Assembly: GCA_016190405.1 (NCBI GenBank)
Contig: JACPQO010000157.1
Coordinates: 1 to 7,550 of the forward strand
Source of the DNA: Chloroflexota bacterium
GTDB taxonomy: Bacteria > Chloroflexota > Dehalococcoidia > SM23-28-2 > RBG-16-64-32
Reading direction: 5' to 3'
Length of the DNA: 7,550 bases
Part shown: positions 1 through 5,281 of the stretch, one piece after another
Position numbering within the stretch: position 1 is the stretch's first letter
How the letters are laid out: every line of letters begins with the position of its first letter
Position numbers and translations under genes: made by a program
Notes under the pieces: generated by a model
Databases searched by the model: none
Seen by the model: only the letters and a program-made list of their open reading frames with translations
What the model was told of the DNA's origin: nothing

Positions 1-1212
1 GGCCTGGGTGGCGTACAGGACGTGCAGGAAGCGGCGCCCCTTGGACGGCGGCGGCCGCGCCGACACCATCTCGCGCACGGCCGCGTTCACCTCCGCCGTC
101 GGCAGCCGGATGGAGCGCGTCTCACCCACCTCCAGCGCCAGTTCCAGCAGGCCGTCGAGGTTCAGCCCGGTCTTGGCCGAGACGAAGGCCAGGGGCGCCC
201 AAGGGGCGAAGCGCAGCCGGCGCAGGGCACGGTTGGCGAACCCCTGACGCTGCTCCTCGGTATCCTCCATCAGGTCCCACTTGTTTATTGCTATGATTAG
301 CCCCTTGTACGCCTCCGCCACGTAGCCAGCGATATGCAGGTCCTGCGCCGCCACTCCCTGCGTTGCGTCCAGCAGCACGATCCCTACGTCGCAGCGGCCG
401 ATCGCCTCCCGCGCCCGCATCACGCTGTACTTTTCCAGCCCCCGCCCCACGCGGCCCGGTCGCCGGATGCCTGCCGTGTCGATCAGCAGCACCCGCTTCT
501 CTCTGTACGTGAACGGCGTGTCTACGGCGTCTCGCGTAGTGCCCGGCTCCTCGCTGACGATCACCCGCTCCTGACCCAGGATGGCGTTGACCAGCATGGA
601 CTTCCCCACGTTGGGCCGGCCCACCACGGCCAGCCGCAGCATCTCCGGCGGCGCCTCCACGCCGGCCGGCGGCAGGAGCTCGTCCAGTCGGTCGCGCAGC
701 TCTCCCAGGCCCAGATCGTGGTAGGCGCTGATGGGAATCGGGTCGCCCAGGCCCAGCGCGTAGAACTCCACCGCGGACGAGCGCCGGGCGTCGTTGTCCG
801 CCTTGTTGGCCAGCAGAAGCACCGGCTTCGGGGCCTGCCGTAGCTCTTCCGCTATCTCGATGTCCGTCGCCGTAGCTCCCTCGCTGGCGTCCACCAGGAA
901 CAGCACGAGGTCCGCCTCAGCCAGCGCGGTCTCCACCTGTCTCCGGATCAGCGGCAGGTATCCTTCCTCCGCAGAAGGCTCCAGACCGCCCGTGTCGATC
1001 AGGGTAAACGAATGGCGTCCCCACTCGACCTCGCCGTACAGCCGGTCGCGCGTCGTCCCCGGGAGGTCCTCCACGATGGCCTTGCGGCCGCCGATCAGCC
1101 GGTTGAACAGGGTCGACTTCCCCACGTTCGGCCGCCCGACGATGGCCACCACCGGCTTGCCGCGGCCGGCCGGCCGCGCCCCGGCAGACGCCGACGGCTT
1201 GCCGGCGCTCAT
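1..1212 (-). CDS. der: Ribosome-assembly GTPase Der (EngA), C-terminus cut by window edge
   Basis: Der is a GTPase with two tandem G domains that acts in maturation of the 50S ribosomal subunit. I translated 404 codons from the ATG at 1212 down to base 1. G domain 1 has GRPNVGKS (about 26-33), PGTTRD (51-56), DTGG (73-76) and NKAD (136-139). G domain 2 has GRPNVGKS (198-205), PGTTRD (223-228), DTAG (245-248) and NKWD (310-313), then SAKTG. The KH-like C-terminal domain begins near residue 370 and is lost at the edge. The family is usually about 440 aa, so roughly 35-40 residues are missing. The start is chosen because its ATG overlaps the cdaR stop (ATGA), which implies translational coupling; AAGGA sits directly against the ATG, so the Shine-Dalgarno is poor. 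The first ~19 residues are an Ala/Gly/Pro-rich extension absent from typical Der. Identity is secure. Confidence 0.97.
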   Translation of the reverse strand, partial: MSAGKPSASAGARPAGRGKPVVAIVGRPNVGKSTLFNRLIGGRKAIVEDLPGTTRDRLYGEVEWGRHSFTLIDTGGLEPSAEEGYLPLIRRQVETALAEADLVLFLVDASEGATATDIEIAEELRQAPKPVLLLANKADNDARRSSAVEFYALGLGDPIPISAYHDLGLGELRDRLDELLPPAGVEAPPEMLRLAVVGRPNVGKSMLVNAILGQERVIVSEEPGTTRDAVDTPFTYREKRVLLIDTAGIRRPGRVGRGLEKYSVMRAREAIGRCDVGIVLLDATQGVAAQDLHIAGYVAEAYKGLIIAINKWDLMEDTEEQRQGFANRALRRLRFAPWAPLAFVSAKTGLNLDGLLELALEVGETRSIRLPTAEVNAAVREMVSARPPPSKGRRFLHVLYATQA

Positions 1213-2495
1213 TCCTTAGGCTGCAGCGTAACCGGGAGTTCCGGCGGCGTGACGGAGACCAGAAGCGTCTTGGCGGGCGGCTCCACTTTCACCTCCACCG
1301 TATGCGTCCCCTCGGATCTACCCGCCAGGTCCACCTGTACATCCAGGTCCTGCGGCGTCAGCCCGTTTAGCACCGGCAGCGGCCCCGATAGCGTCACCTC
1401 CACCGACGCCAGCGTCCCCGCCAGCTTGAGCCCGCCGGCCAGCCCCTGCACACGCGGCGTCACCCCGAAGGTGGCCTGCCCGCTCGCCGCCTCCAGCGCC
1501 ACAACGACCGACACATCCACGCTGCCGCTCACGCTGGCCCCCGACGGCAGCTGCAGCCGCACTCTCTGCGACACGTTGCCGCTCGCCCCAGTTATGTCGA
1601 CTTCCTCCGTCCGGATTACGCTCAGCGAGTCCAGCAGCTCCCTGGCCCCGCTCACCGTGACCACCGCCGGCGTCACGCTGACCCCCGCCACGTTGTACCC
1701 GGGCGCGGGATTCCCCGCCACGTCGGGGCTGACCGTAATGACGCGCGTCAGCAGCTTGCGCTGAATAGGCACTGTGACCTGCGCCTTCGATGGGTCCAGG
1801 GTAACCCCCTTCACCAGCAACCCCCGCTCGTCCCGCGCCTCCAGCTCGAACGACCGCTCGATGTCGTCCGAGGCGCTGCTGACGTCGACGTCTGTCACCG
1901 CCTTGCTCACCAACGCCACCAGCTCTTCCGTACCCGAGACGGTGACCGTGCTCGGATCGCTGACGGGGTCGCCGTTCTCCAGGCCGGCCGACAGCGTCCC
2001 CTCGAGCTGCACCTCCACCGGCACCAACTTGCTGAATAGCGGCACCAGTGTCACCTTGACGTTGGTGCCCACTGTGCCCACCCCGCCCAACACCTCAAGC
2101 CGGCCCTGGCTGGTGTGAGCCTCCACCGTCACCGGCACCGTGTTTTCTCCCTCCGTCGCCTCCGAAAGGTCAACCGTCGCCGTGAAATCGTCACTCCGCA
2201 GGTCGTCGCGCACCTTCTCGTCCACCTGCACCCGCACCCTCACCGGCGAAATCTCCCCCTTCACCGTCAAGCCGCGCGGAACGTTGGCCACCTCCACGGG
2301 CACCTGCACGTTGGGCAGCGTCCCAATCCACGTTGTGCCGCCCGCCGTGTCGACAACGAAGATCCAGAGCACGAAGGCCAGCACCACCGACAGCGCCGCC
2401 AACCCAACGTTCTGCCGCACCGACCTGACCGCCGGCAACAGGATGATCAGCAGCAACTGCGACCCTTCCCGGAATAGCCTTCTAACCCGCTCCAT
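1209..2495 (-). CDS. cdaR: CdaR/YbbR-domain membrane protein, partner of the diadenylate cyclase
   Basis: This 428-aa protein matches the YbbR (CdaR) family, whose Firmicutes members bind CdaA and modulate cyclic-di-AMP synthesis. It has a short basic N-terminus, a hydrophobic segment at about 13-22, a clear membrane helix at about 30-49, then four extracytoplasmic beta-rich repeats (about 63-152, 157-245, 250-336 and 340-425). The repeats share the YbbR pattern of a V-x-V core, a G-Y or G-L turn and a 'V-T-V-S-G' strand (for example 183-188 and 278-283). The last residues are polar with no second membrane span. The ATG at 2495 lies 15 bp after the cdaA stop, with TGAGG 7 nt upstream. The gene ends in an ATGA overlap with der. 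Family assignment is firm; the regulatory role is inferred from the family and from adjacency to cdaA. Confidence 0.9.
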   Translation of the reverse strand: MERVRRLFREGSQLLLIILLPAVRSVRQNVGLAALSVVLAFVLWIFVVDTAGGTTWIGTLPNVQVPVEVANVPRGLTVKGEISPVRVRVQVDEKVRDDLRSDDFTATVDLSEATEGENTVPVTVEAHTSQGRLEVLGGVGTVGTNVKVTLVPLFSKLVPVEVQLEGTLSAGLENGDPVSDPSTVTVSGTEELVALVSKAVTDVDVSSASDDIERSFELEARDERGLLVKGVTLDPSKAQVTVPIQRKLLTRVITVSPDVAGNPAPGYNVAGVSVTPAVVTVSGARELLDSLSVIRTEEVDITGASGNVSQRVRLQLPSGASVSGSVDVSVVVALEAASGQATFGVTPRVQGLAGGLKLAGTLASVEVTLSGPLPVLNGLTPQDLDVQVDLAGRSEGTHTVEVKVEPPAKTLLVSVTPPELPVTLQPKE

Positions 2496-2502
2496 GGCTC
2501 AG

Positions 2503-2507
2503 CCTCA
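2503..2507 (-). promoter_or_regulatory. Ribosome binding site of cdaR
   Basis: TGAGG on the minus strand lies 7 nt before the ATG at 2495 and just after the cdaA stop codon (2513-2511). This is consistent with translation being passed from cdaA to cdaR. Confidence 0.5.
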
Positions 2508-2510
2508 GCG

Positions 2511-3332
2511 TCAGCGGGTCAGGCGCGGCAGCCGCCGCCCGCCCGGCCGGTCCAGCCCCGTGGCCGGCAGCAGCAGGCTGCGCAGGATGCCCCGCAGCCT
2601 CGGCCCGTCCAGCCGCGATATCACCCGCCCGTTGGCCGCCACCGAGATGTTCCCCGTTTCCTCCGATGTCACTACCGCTACCGCGTCCGTCCGCTCCGCA
2701 AGGCCCAGCGCCGCCCGGTGCCGCATGCCCGGGTACTCCCGGTCCATCCGGTCCGATATGGGCAGCGTGCAGCTCGCGGCGGCCACCCTGTTCTCGCGCA
2801 GGACCACGGCCCCGTCGTGCAGCGCCGAGTTGGGGTAGAAGACGCTCTCCAGCAACTGCGCCGAGCAGGCCGCGTCCAGCTTCACCCCTGTGTCGATGTA
2901 GTCCTCCAGGGAGGTCTCTCGCTCCATCACGATGATCGCCCCGTGCCGCTTCTCCGATAGCCTCAGGGCGGCGTCGGCCACGGTGTCCACCACCGCCTCG
3001 TATCCGCCACCCCCCAACCACGGCCAGCGCCCCGTCCGGCCCACCCGCACCAGGAAGCCGCGGATCTCCTGCTGGAAGATGATGGGGATGGCGATGAGCA
3101 CGGCCGGGAACGAGTTGCGCAGCAGCCAGTCCAGGACGGTCAGGTTCAGCACCTGCACCAGGATGGCCGCTCCCACCGCCACCATCACGATCCCCCGCAG
3201 CAAGAACATCGCGGTCGTGCCCCGCAGCAGGATCAGCGCCAGGTAGATCAGGACAGCGATGGCGAGGACATCGACGGCGCTGGCCGGCTCGAACCTGTCC
3301 AGGGCGTCCCGGATCGTGTCCCACACGCCCAC
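2511..3332 (-). CDS. cdaA: Membrane-bound diadenylate cyclase CdaA (DisA_N domain)
   Basis: CdaA condenses two ATP into cyclic di-AMP, a second messenger controlling potassium and osmolyte balance and cell-wall homeostasis. The 273-aa protein has three N-terminal membrane helices (about 20-37, 42-62 and 66-86) and then a DAC domain (about 105-245). The catalytic DGA motif is at 173-175 within SALHDGAVV. The RHR motif is at 204-206 within GMRHRAALGL, followed by TSEETG (222-227). All hallmark residues are present and the length is normal for the family. The start is a GTG at 3332 preceded by a strong GGAGGA 7 nt upstream. A longer minus-strand frame over the same DNA (2482-3363) is only an overlapping shadow. 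Downstream are cdaR and der. In Firmicutes the third gene is usually glmM, so der in that place is notable. Confidence 0.95.
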   Translation of the reverse strand: MGVWDTIRDALDRFEPASAVDVLAIAVLIYLALILLRGTTAMFLLRGIVMVAVGAAILVQVLNLTVLDWLLRNSFPAVLIAIPIIFQQEIRGFLVRVGRTGRWPWLGGGGYEAVVDTVADAALRLSEKRHGAIIVMERETSLEDYIDTGVKLDAACSAQLLESVFYPNSALHDGAVVLRENRVAAASCTLPISDRMDREYPGMRHRAALGLAERTDAVAVVTSEETGNISVAANGRVISRLDGPRLRGILRSLLLPATGLDRPGGRRLPRLTR

Positions 3333-3339
3333 GCGCTAC

Positions 3340-3345
3340 TCCTCC
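3340..3345 (-). promoter_or_regulatory. Ribosome binding site fixing the GTG start of cdaA
   Basis: GGAGGA on the minus strand, at the end of a G-rich run (3341-3350), lies 7 nt before the GTG at 3332. It supports that GTG start. Confidence 0.7.
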
Positions 3346-3363
3346 CCCCCGCTTTCTCCCCAA

Positions 3364-3383
3364 GGCCAGGCTTCAGCCTGACC
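3364..3383. repeat. 20-bp inverted repeat between argF and cdaA
   Basis: GGCCAGGCT, two bases, then AGCCTGACC form a nine-position hairpin with one mismatch. It lies in the 67-bp gap after the argF stop (3401) and before cdaA (3332). No T-rich tract follows on the minus strand, so an intrinsic terminator is unlikely. It may instead be a short dispersed palindromic repeat or an mRNA-stabilising hairpin. Confidence 0.5.
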
Positions 3384-3400
3384 GCCCGGCGCCGCCATCC

Positions 3401-4369
3401 CTACCCCGCCTCCCCGCCGAGGACGAGGGCCAGCAGCCCCTTCTGGGCGTGCATCCGGTTCTCGGCCTGATCGAACACGACCGACTGCGCCCCCTCGATG
3501 ACCTCGTCGGTCACCTCTTCGCCGCGGTGGGCGGGCATGTCATGCATAAAGATGGCCTCCGCCTTGGCCAGCGACATCAGCTCCGCGTCCACCGTGTACC
3601 CCGCGAACTCCTCGCGGCGGACCGCCGCCTCGCGCTCCTGGCCCATGCTGGCCCAGACGTCCGTATACACCACGTCGGCGCCGCTAACCGCCTCGCCCGG
3701 GTCGCATGTCGCCGTAACGCTGCCGCCGCCGGCCGCCGCCATCTCCTGCGCGCGCCGCAGCAGCGGCTCCTCCAGCCCATACCGTTCCGGCGTAGCGATG
3801 CGGAAGTGCATCCCGGCCATGGCCGCCGCCAGGCACAGCGAACGCGCTACGTTGTTGCCGTCGCCCACGAAGGCCAGGGTCACGCCGCGCAGCCCGCCCA
3901 CCTTCTCGCGCACCGTCAGCAGGTCGGCCAGCGCCTGACAGGGGTGCTCGTACTCGGAGAGGGCGTTGATCACCGGCACGTCCGCGTATCGGGCCAGCTC
4001 CGCCACCGTCTCATGGGCGAAGGTGCGCGCCGCGATGCAGTCCACGTAGCGGCTGAGCACCCGCGCCACGTCCGACGCCGGCTCGCGCTCGCCGATGCCC
4101 ACTTCCGGCGGCGACAGGTAGATGCAGTCGCCGCCGAGCTGTCGCATGCCCACTTCAAAGGAAACGCGGGTGCGCAGGGAAGGTTTCTCGAACAGGAGCG
4201 CCAGCGTCTTGCCGGCCAGCAACCCTGTAGGGGCGGTTCGCGAACCGCCCCTACCCGCCGCAACCCGCGCCATCCCTTCCCCATGCTTCAGCGCCAGCGA
4301 GGTCGCCAGCACCCGCTCCAGCTCCGGCGGCGATAGGTCAGCGATGGATATGAGGTCGCGCCCGCGCAC
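3401..4369 (-). CDS. argF: Ornithine carbamoyltransferase
   Basis: This cytosolic enzyme forms citrulline from ornithine and carbamoyl phosphate in arginine biosynthesis. The protein is 322 aa. Carbamoyl-phosphate binding appears as EKPSLRTR (61-68; the usual form is S-T-R-T-R) and HPCQ (142-145). GDGNNVARS (169-177) and the ornithine-binding SMG loop in DVWASMGQE follow. The late signature normally reading H-C-L-P-A-H reads H-D-M-P-A-H here (276-281), replacing the usual cysteine. Residues about 39-49 (GRGGSRTAPTG) are encoded by an inserted palindrome and lengthen the linker before L-A-G-K by about ten residues. The start is GTG 4369 with GGAGGT 5 nt upstream. A TATACT -10 element lies 25 nt upstream, so argF is probably first in its transcript. 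The conserved SMG loop and HPCQ argue for OTC over aspartate carbamoyltransferase. Whether the Cys change alters activity is not known. Confidence 0.93.
   Translation of the reverse strand: MRGRDLISIADLSPPELERVLATSLALKHGEGMARVAAGRGGSRTAPTGLLAGKTLALLFEKPSLRTRVSFEVGMRQLGGDCIYLSPPEVGIGEREPASDVARVLSRYVDCIAARTFAHETVAELARYADVPVINALSEYEHPCQALADLLTVREKVGGLRGVTLAFVGDGNNVARSLCLAAAMAGMHFRIATPERYGLEEPLLRRAQEMAAAGGGSVTATCDPGEAVSGADVVYTDVWASMGQEREAAVRREEFAGYTVDAELMSLAKAEAIFMHDMPAHRGEEVTDEVIEGAQSVVFDQAENRMHAQKGLLALVLGGEAG
4227..4254. repeat. Perfect 28-bp palindrome inserted inside argF
   Basis: GTAGGGGCGGTTCG is followed directly by its exact reverse complement, with the centre between 4240 and 4241. It sits inside the argF coding frame and is read there as part of G-R-G-G-S-R-T-A-P-T. 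In two of three frames on each strand the element contains no stop, so it can be tolerated inside genes. No second copy is present in this window. It resembles short palindromic elements of the REP or Rickettsia palindromic element kind; that likeness is an inference. Confidence 0.85.
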
Positions 4370-4374
4370 TCAGC

Positions 4375-4380
4375 ACCTCC
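4375..4380 (-). promoter_or_regulatory. Ribosome binding site fixing the GTG start of argF
   Basis: A full GGAGGT on the minus strand lies 5 nt before the GTG at 4369. It decides the start in favour of this codon. Confidence 0.75.
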
Positions 4381-4393
4381 AGGAAGCGAGTCC

Positions 4394-4402
4394 AGTATAG
4401 CA
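4394..4402 (-). promoter_or_regulatory. Probable extended -10 promoter element of argF
   Basis: The minus strand reads TGC then TATACT (4399-4394), an extended -10 form. No good -35 is seen 17-18 nt upstream. The start of transcription would fall near 4387, giving a leader of about 18 nt that carries the GGAGGT. Confidence 0.5.
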
Positions 4403-4453
4403 TCCGCATCCGGCAGCGTTGGCGCTTCTTGTTACCTTGACCGCCTTAGCGAT

Positions 4454-4483
4454 TTGACGCGAGCGGCCGCATTCCGCTAAAAT
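4454..4483 (+). promoter_or_regulatory. Sigma-70-type promoter of the small nuclease gene
   Basis: TTGACG (4454-4459) and TAAAAT (4478-4483) are separated by 18 nt. The expected transcript start near 4490 gives a leader of about 25 nt ending in GGAGGT. The promoter is divergent from that of argF, with their -10 boxes about 80 bp apart. Confidence 0.65.
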
Positions 4484-4505
4484 GAATTAGCTTTCGAACA
4501 CTTAT

Positions 4506-4511
4506 GGAGGT
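4506..4511 (+). promoter_or_regulatory. Ribosome binding site of the small nuclease gene
   Basis: GGAGGT lies 5 nt before the ATG at 4517. A strong site for such a short frame is good evidence that the frame is a real gene. Confidence 0.75.
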
Positions 4512-4516
4512 CGCAA

Positions 4517-4807
4517 ATGGCAAGGATCAAGAAGCCCCAGCAAAGAGCCGCGAGATACGAGAGGGACCAGGCGCGCAGGCGCGGCGGCAAGCCCCTCGGC
4601 GGTTCCGGAAGACCTGATTACATACGGCCGCCGATACTCGGCGAGGTGAAGAATTGGAAACGACCTGTCCACAGCGGGGTAGTTACCAAGGCGAACATCC
4701 AGGGGGTAAAAGAGATCGTCAGCAGCAGCGGCTTCTCACAGCCGGCTATAGCGTTAGCTAAGGCCCAAGGAATAACGCTTATCTATCGGGGCAGGCGTCT
4801 CACCTAG
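4517..4807 (+). CDS. Compact PD-(D/E)xK nuclease-like protein (Mrr/restriction-endonuclease-like)
   Basis: This is a 96-aa protein with its own promoter and a perfect Shine-Dalgarno. A very basic N-terminal third (residues 1-25) precedes S-G-R-P-D-Y-I and then I-L-G-E-V-K-N-W-K-R-P-V. This gives a PD...ExK signature with D34, E43 and K45. After a short linker comes I-V-S-S-S-G-F-S-Q-P-A-I-A-L-A-K (67-82) and then a strand with L-I (88-89). That order matches the end of Mrr/restriction-endonuclease-like folds, where a '[VI]-x-S-S-G-F-x-x-x-A' strand-helix follows the E-x-K strand. The stretch between the two motifs is some 5-10 residues shorter than I would expect in Mrr-type proteins. It could be a complete mini-nuclease, a small toxin-like nuclease, or the end of a decayed enzyme. 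Family-level call is moderate; the substrate is unknown. Confidence 0.6.
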   Translation: MARIKKPQQRAARYERDQARRRGGKPLGGSGRPDYIRPPILGEVKNWKRPVHSGVVTKANIQGVKEIVSSSGFSQPAIALAKAQGITLIYRGRRLT

Positions 4808-4816
4808 TACGCGGCG

Positions 4817-4836
4817 CGCCGACCGTTGGTGCGGCG
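4817..4836 (+). terminator. Possible hairpin after the nuclease gene
   Basis: CGCCGACC, loop GTT, then GGT-G-CGGCG pair over eight positions with one bulged G, starting 10 bp after the stop codon. There is no T-run, so termination is only a possibility. Confidence 0.3.
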
Positions 4837-4857
4837 GGAACCCAGGCGCACAGCAAA

Positions 4858-4875
4858 GTGGCCCTTCCCGGCCAC
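4858..4875. repeat. Perfect 6-bp hairpin upstream of the zinc-ribbon gene
   Basis: GTGGCC, a six-base loop CTTCCC, then GGCCAC. It lies in the 123-bp gap between the two small genes. It could be a weak terminator or a processing hairpin; no T tract follows. Confidence 0.3.
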
Positions 4876-4930
4876 CCAAGGCTACGGACTTGCAACATGC
4901 CCCATCGCCAGCGTGCCGGACTGAGCGAAA

Positions 4931-5134
4931 GTGAGTAAGTACGACAGCCTTAGGCGATGGGTCCGCGTGCGCGCCAGGACAGACCACATCTGCGATCGTT
5001 GCGGCGTTCTCATCGAGCCCAAGAGCCACTACTATACCGAGAGATTGTCAGGCGGTGTCTCTAAGCCTCCGCACCTTCGGCTTGGCAAACTGTGCGAGAC
5101 GTGCTACAGGCCTAGCCCGCCGTACCACCACTAA
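4931..5134 (+). CDS. Small zinc-ribbon protein of unknown function
   Basis: This 67-aa basic protein has two CxxC pairs, C21-x2-C24 (in H-I-C-D-R-C-G) and C55-x2-C58 (in L-C-E-T-C), 30 residues apart. That spacing fits one zinc-binding ribbon or treble-clef site. I see no HNH motif, so it is not an obvious HNH nuclease. The start is a GTG at 4931. The preceding GAGCGAAA is a weak ribosome site, and an ATG at 4897 is out of frame and soon stops. It lies between a nuclease-like gene and a methyltransferase stub, and its composition is lower in GC than the flanking operons. A nucleic-acid-binding role is plausible from the zinc site and context, but is not shown. Confidence 0.55.
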   Translation: MSKYDSLRRWVRVRARTDHICDRCGVLIEPKSHYYTERLSGGVSKPPHLRLGKLCETCYRPSPPYHH

Positions 5135-5182
5135 GACCACGTCCCCCAAAGGCGCACCTCCATCCCGTCAGGCATTTGCGTG

Positions 5183-5191
5183 TGTTAGAAT
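5183..5191 (+). promoter_or_regulatory. Extended -10 element for a leaderless transcript
   Basis: TGT followed by TAGAAT (5186-5191) ends only 9 nt before the ATG at 5201. Transcription would start at or within a few bases of that ATG, and no Shine-Dalgarno precedes it. This arrangement is typical of leaderless mRNAs. Confidence 0.5.
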
Positions 5192-5200
5192 CGCCCCGCA

Positions 5201-5281
5201 ATGGAAACCAACGTCATGTACTGCGGCGATAACCTTGAGGCCCCTGGTAGGCAGATACTTCCGCACAGGTGGAGCGAGTAA
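5201..5281 (+). pseudogene. 5' stub of a site-specific DNA methyltransferase gene
   Basis: The 26-codon frame starts M-E-T-N-V-M-Y-C-G-D-N-L-E. This closely resembles the N-terminus of adenine-specific (N6/N4) DNA methyltransferases, which typically begin with a 'Y-x-G-D-N-L-[DE]' strand-turn ahead of the S-V-D-L-[VI]-Y-x-D-P-P-F catalytic block. After E13 the likeness stops abruptly (A-P-G-R-Q...) and TAA follows at 5279-5281, so the catalytic and SAM-binding parts are gone. The break lies near 5240. A leaderless-type -10 box precedes the ATG, suggesting the original promoter was kept. The stop overlaps the ATG of the next gene (TAATG), so the stub may now act as a translated leader for it. 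The identification rests on 13 residues, so it is moderate. Confidence 0.5.

Noticed and set aside
8..1764. Several plus-strand open frames of 79-250 aa opposite der and cdaR.
   Set aside because: They are antisense to clearly recognisable Der and CdaR, contain low-complexity Arg/Pro/Ser sequence, and are expected where GC is high and stops are rare.
2482..3363. A 293-aa minus-strand frame longer than cdaA over the same DNA.
   Set aside because: Its translation is Gly/Arg/Ala low-complexity with no domain, whereas the overlapping 273-aa frame carries DGA, RHR and three membrane helices.
3449..4336. A 295-aa plus-strand frame antisense to argF.
   Set aside because: His/Arg/Ala-rich shadow of a well-supported ornithine carbamoyltransferase, with no motif.
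4383..4428. GAAGCG ... CGCTTC inverted pair around the argF promoter as a possible operator.
   Set aside because: Only six bases match over a 34-bp loop, which is expected by chance in GC-rich DNA; no known arginine-repressor box is recognisable.
4754..5029. A 91-aa minus-strand frame across the two small plus-strand genes.
   Set aside because: It overlaps both better-supported genes, has no ribosome site or recognisable motif, and its cysteines are scattered.
5269..5280. GTG at 5269 as the start of the 179-aa gene.
   Set aside because: The ATG at 5281 has GGAG at a proper distance and a TAATG overlap; the GTG has no ribosome site.
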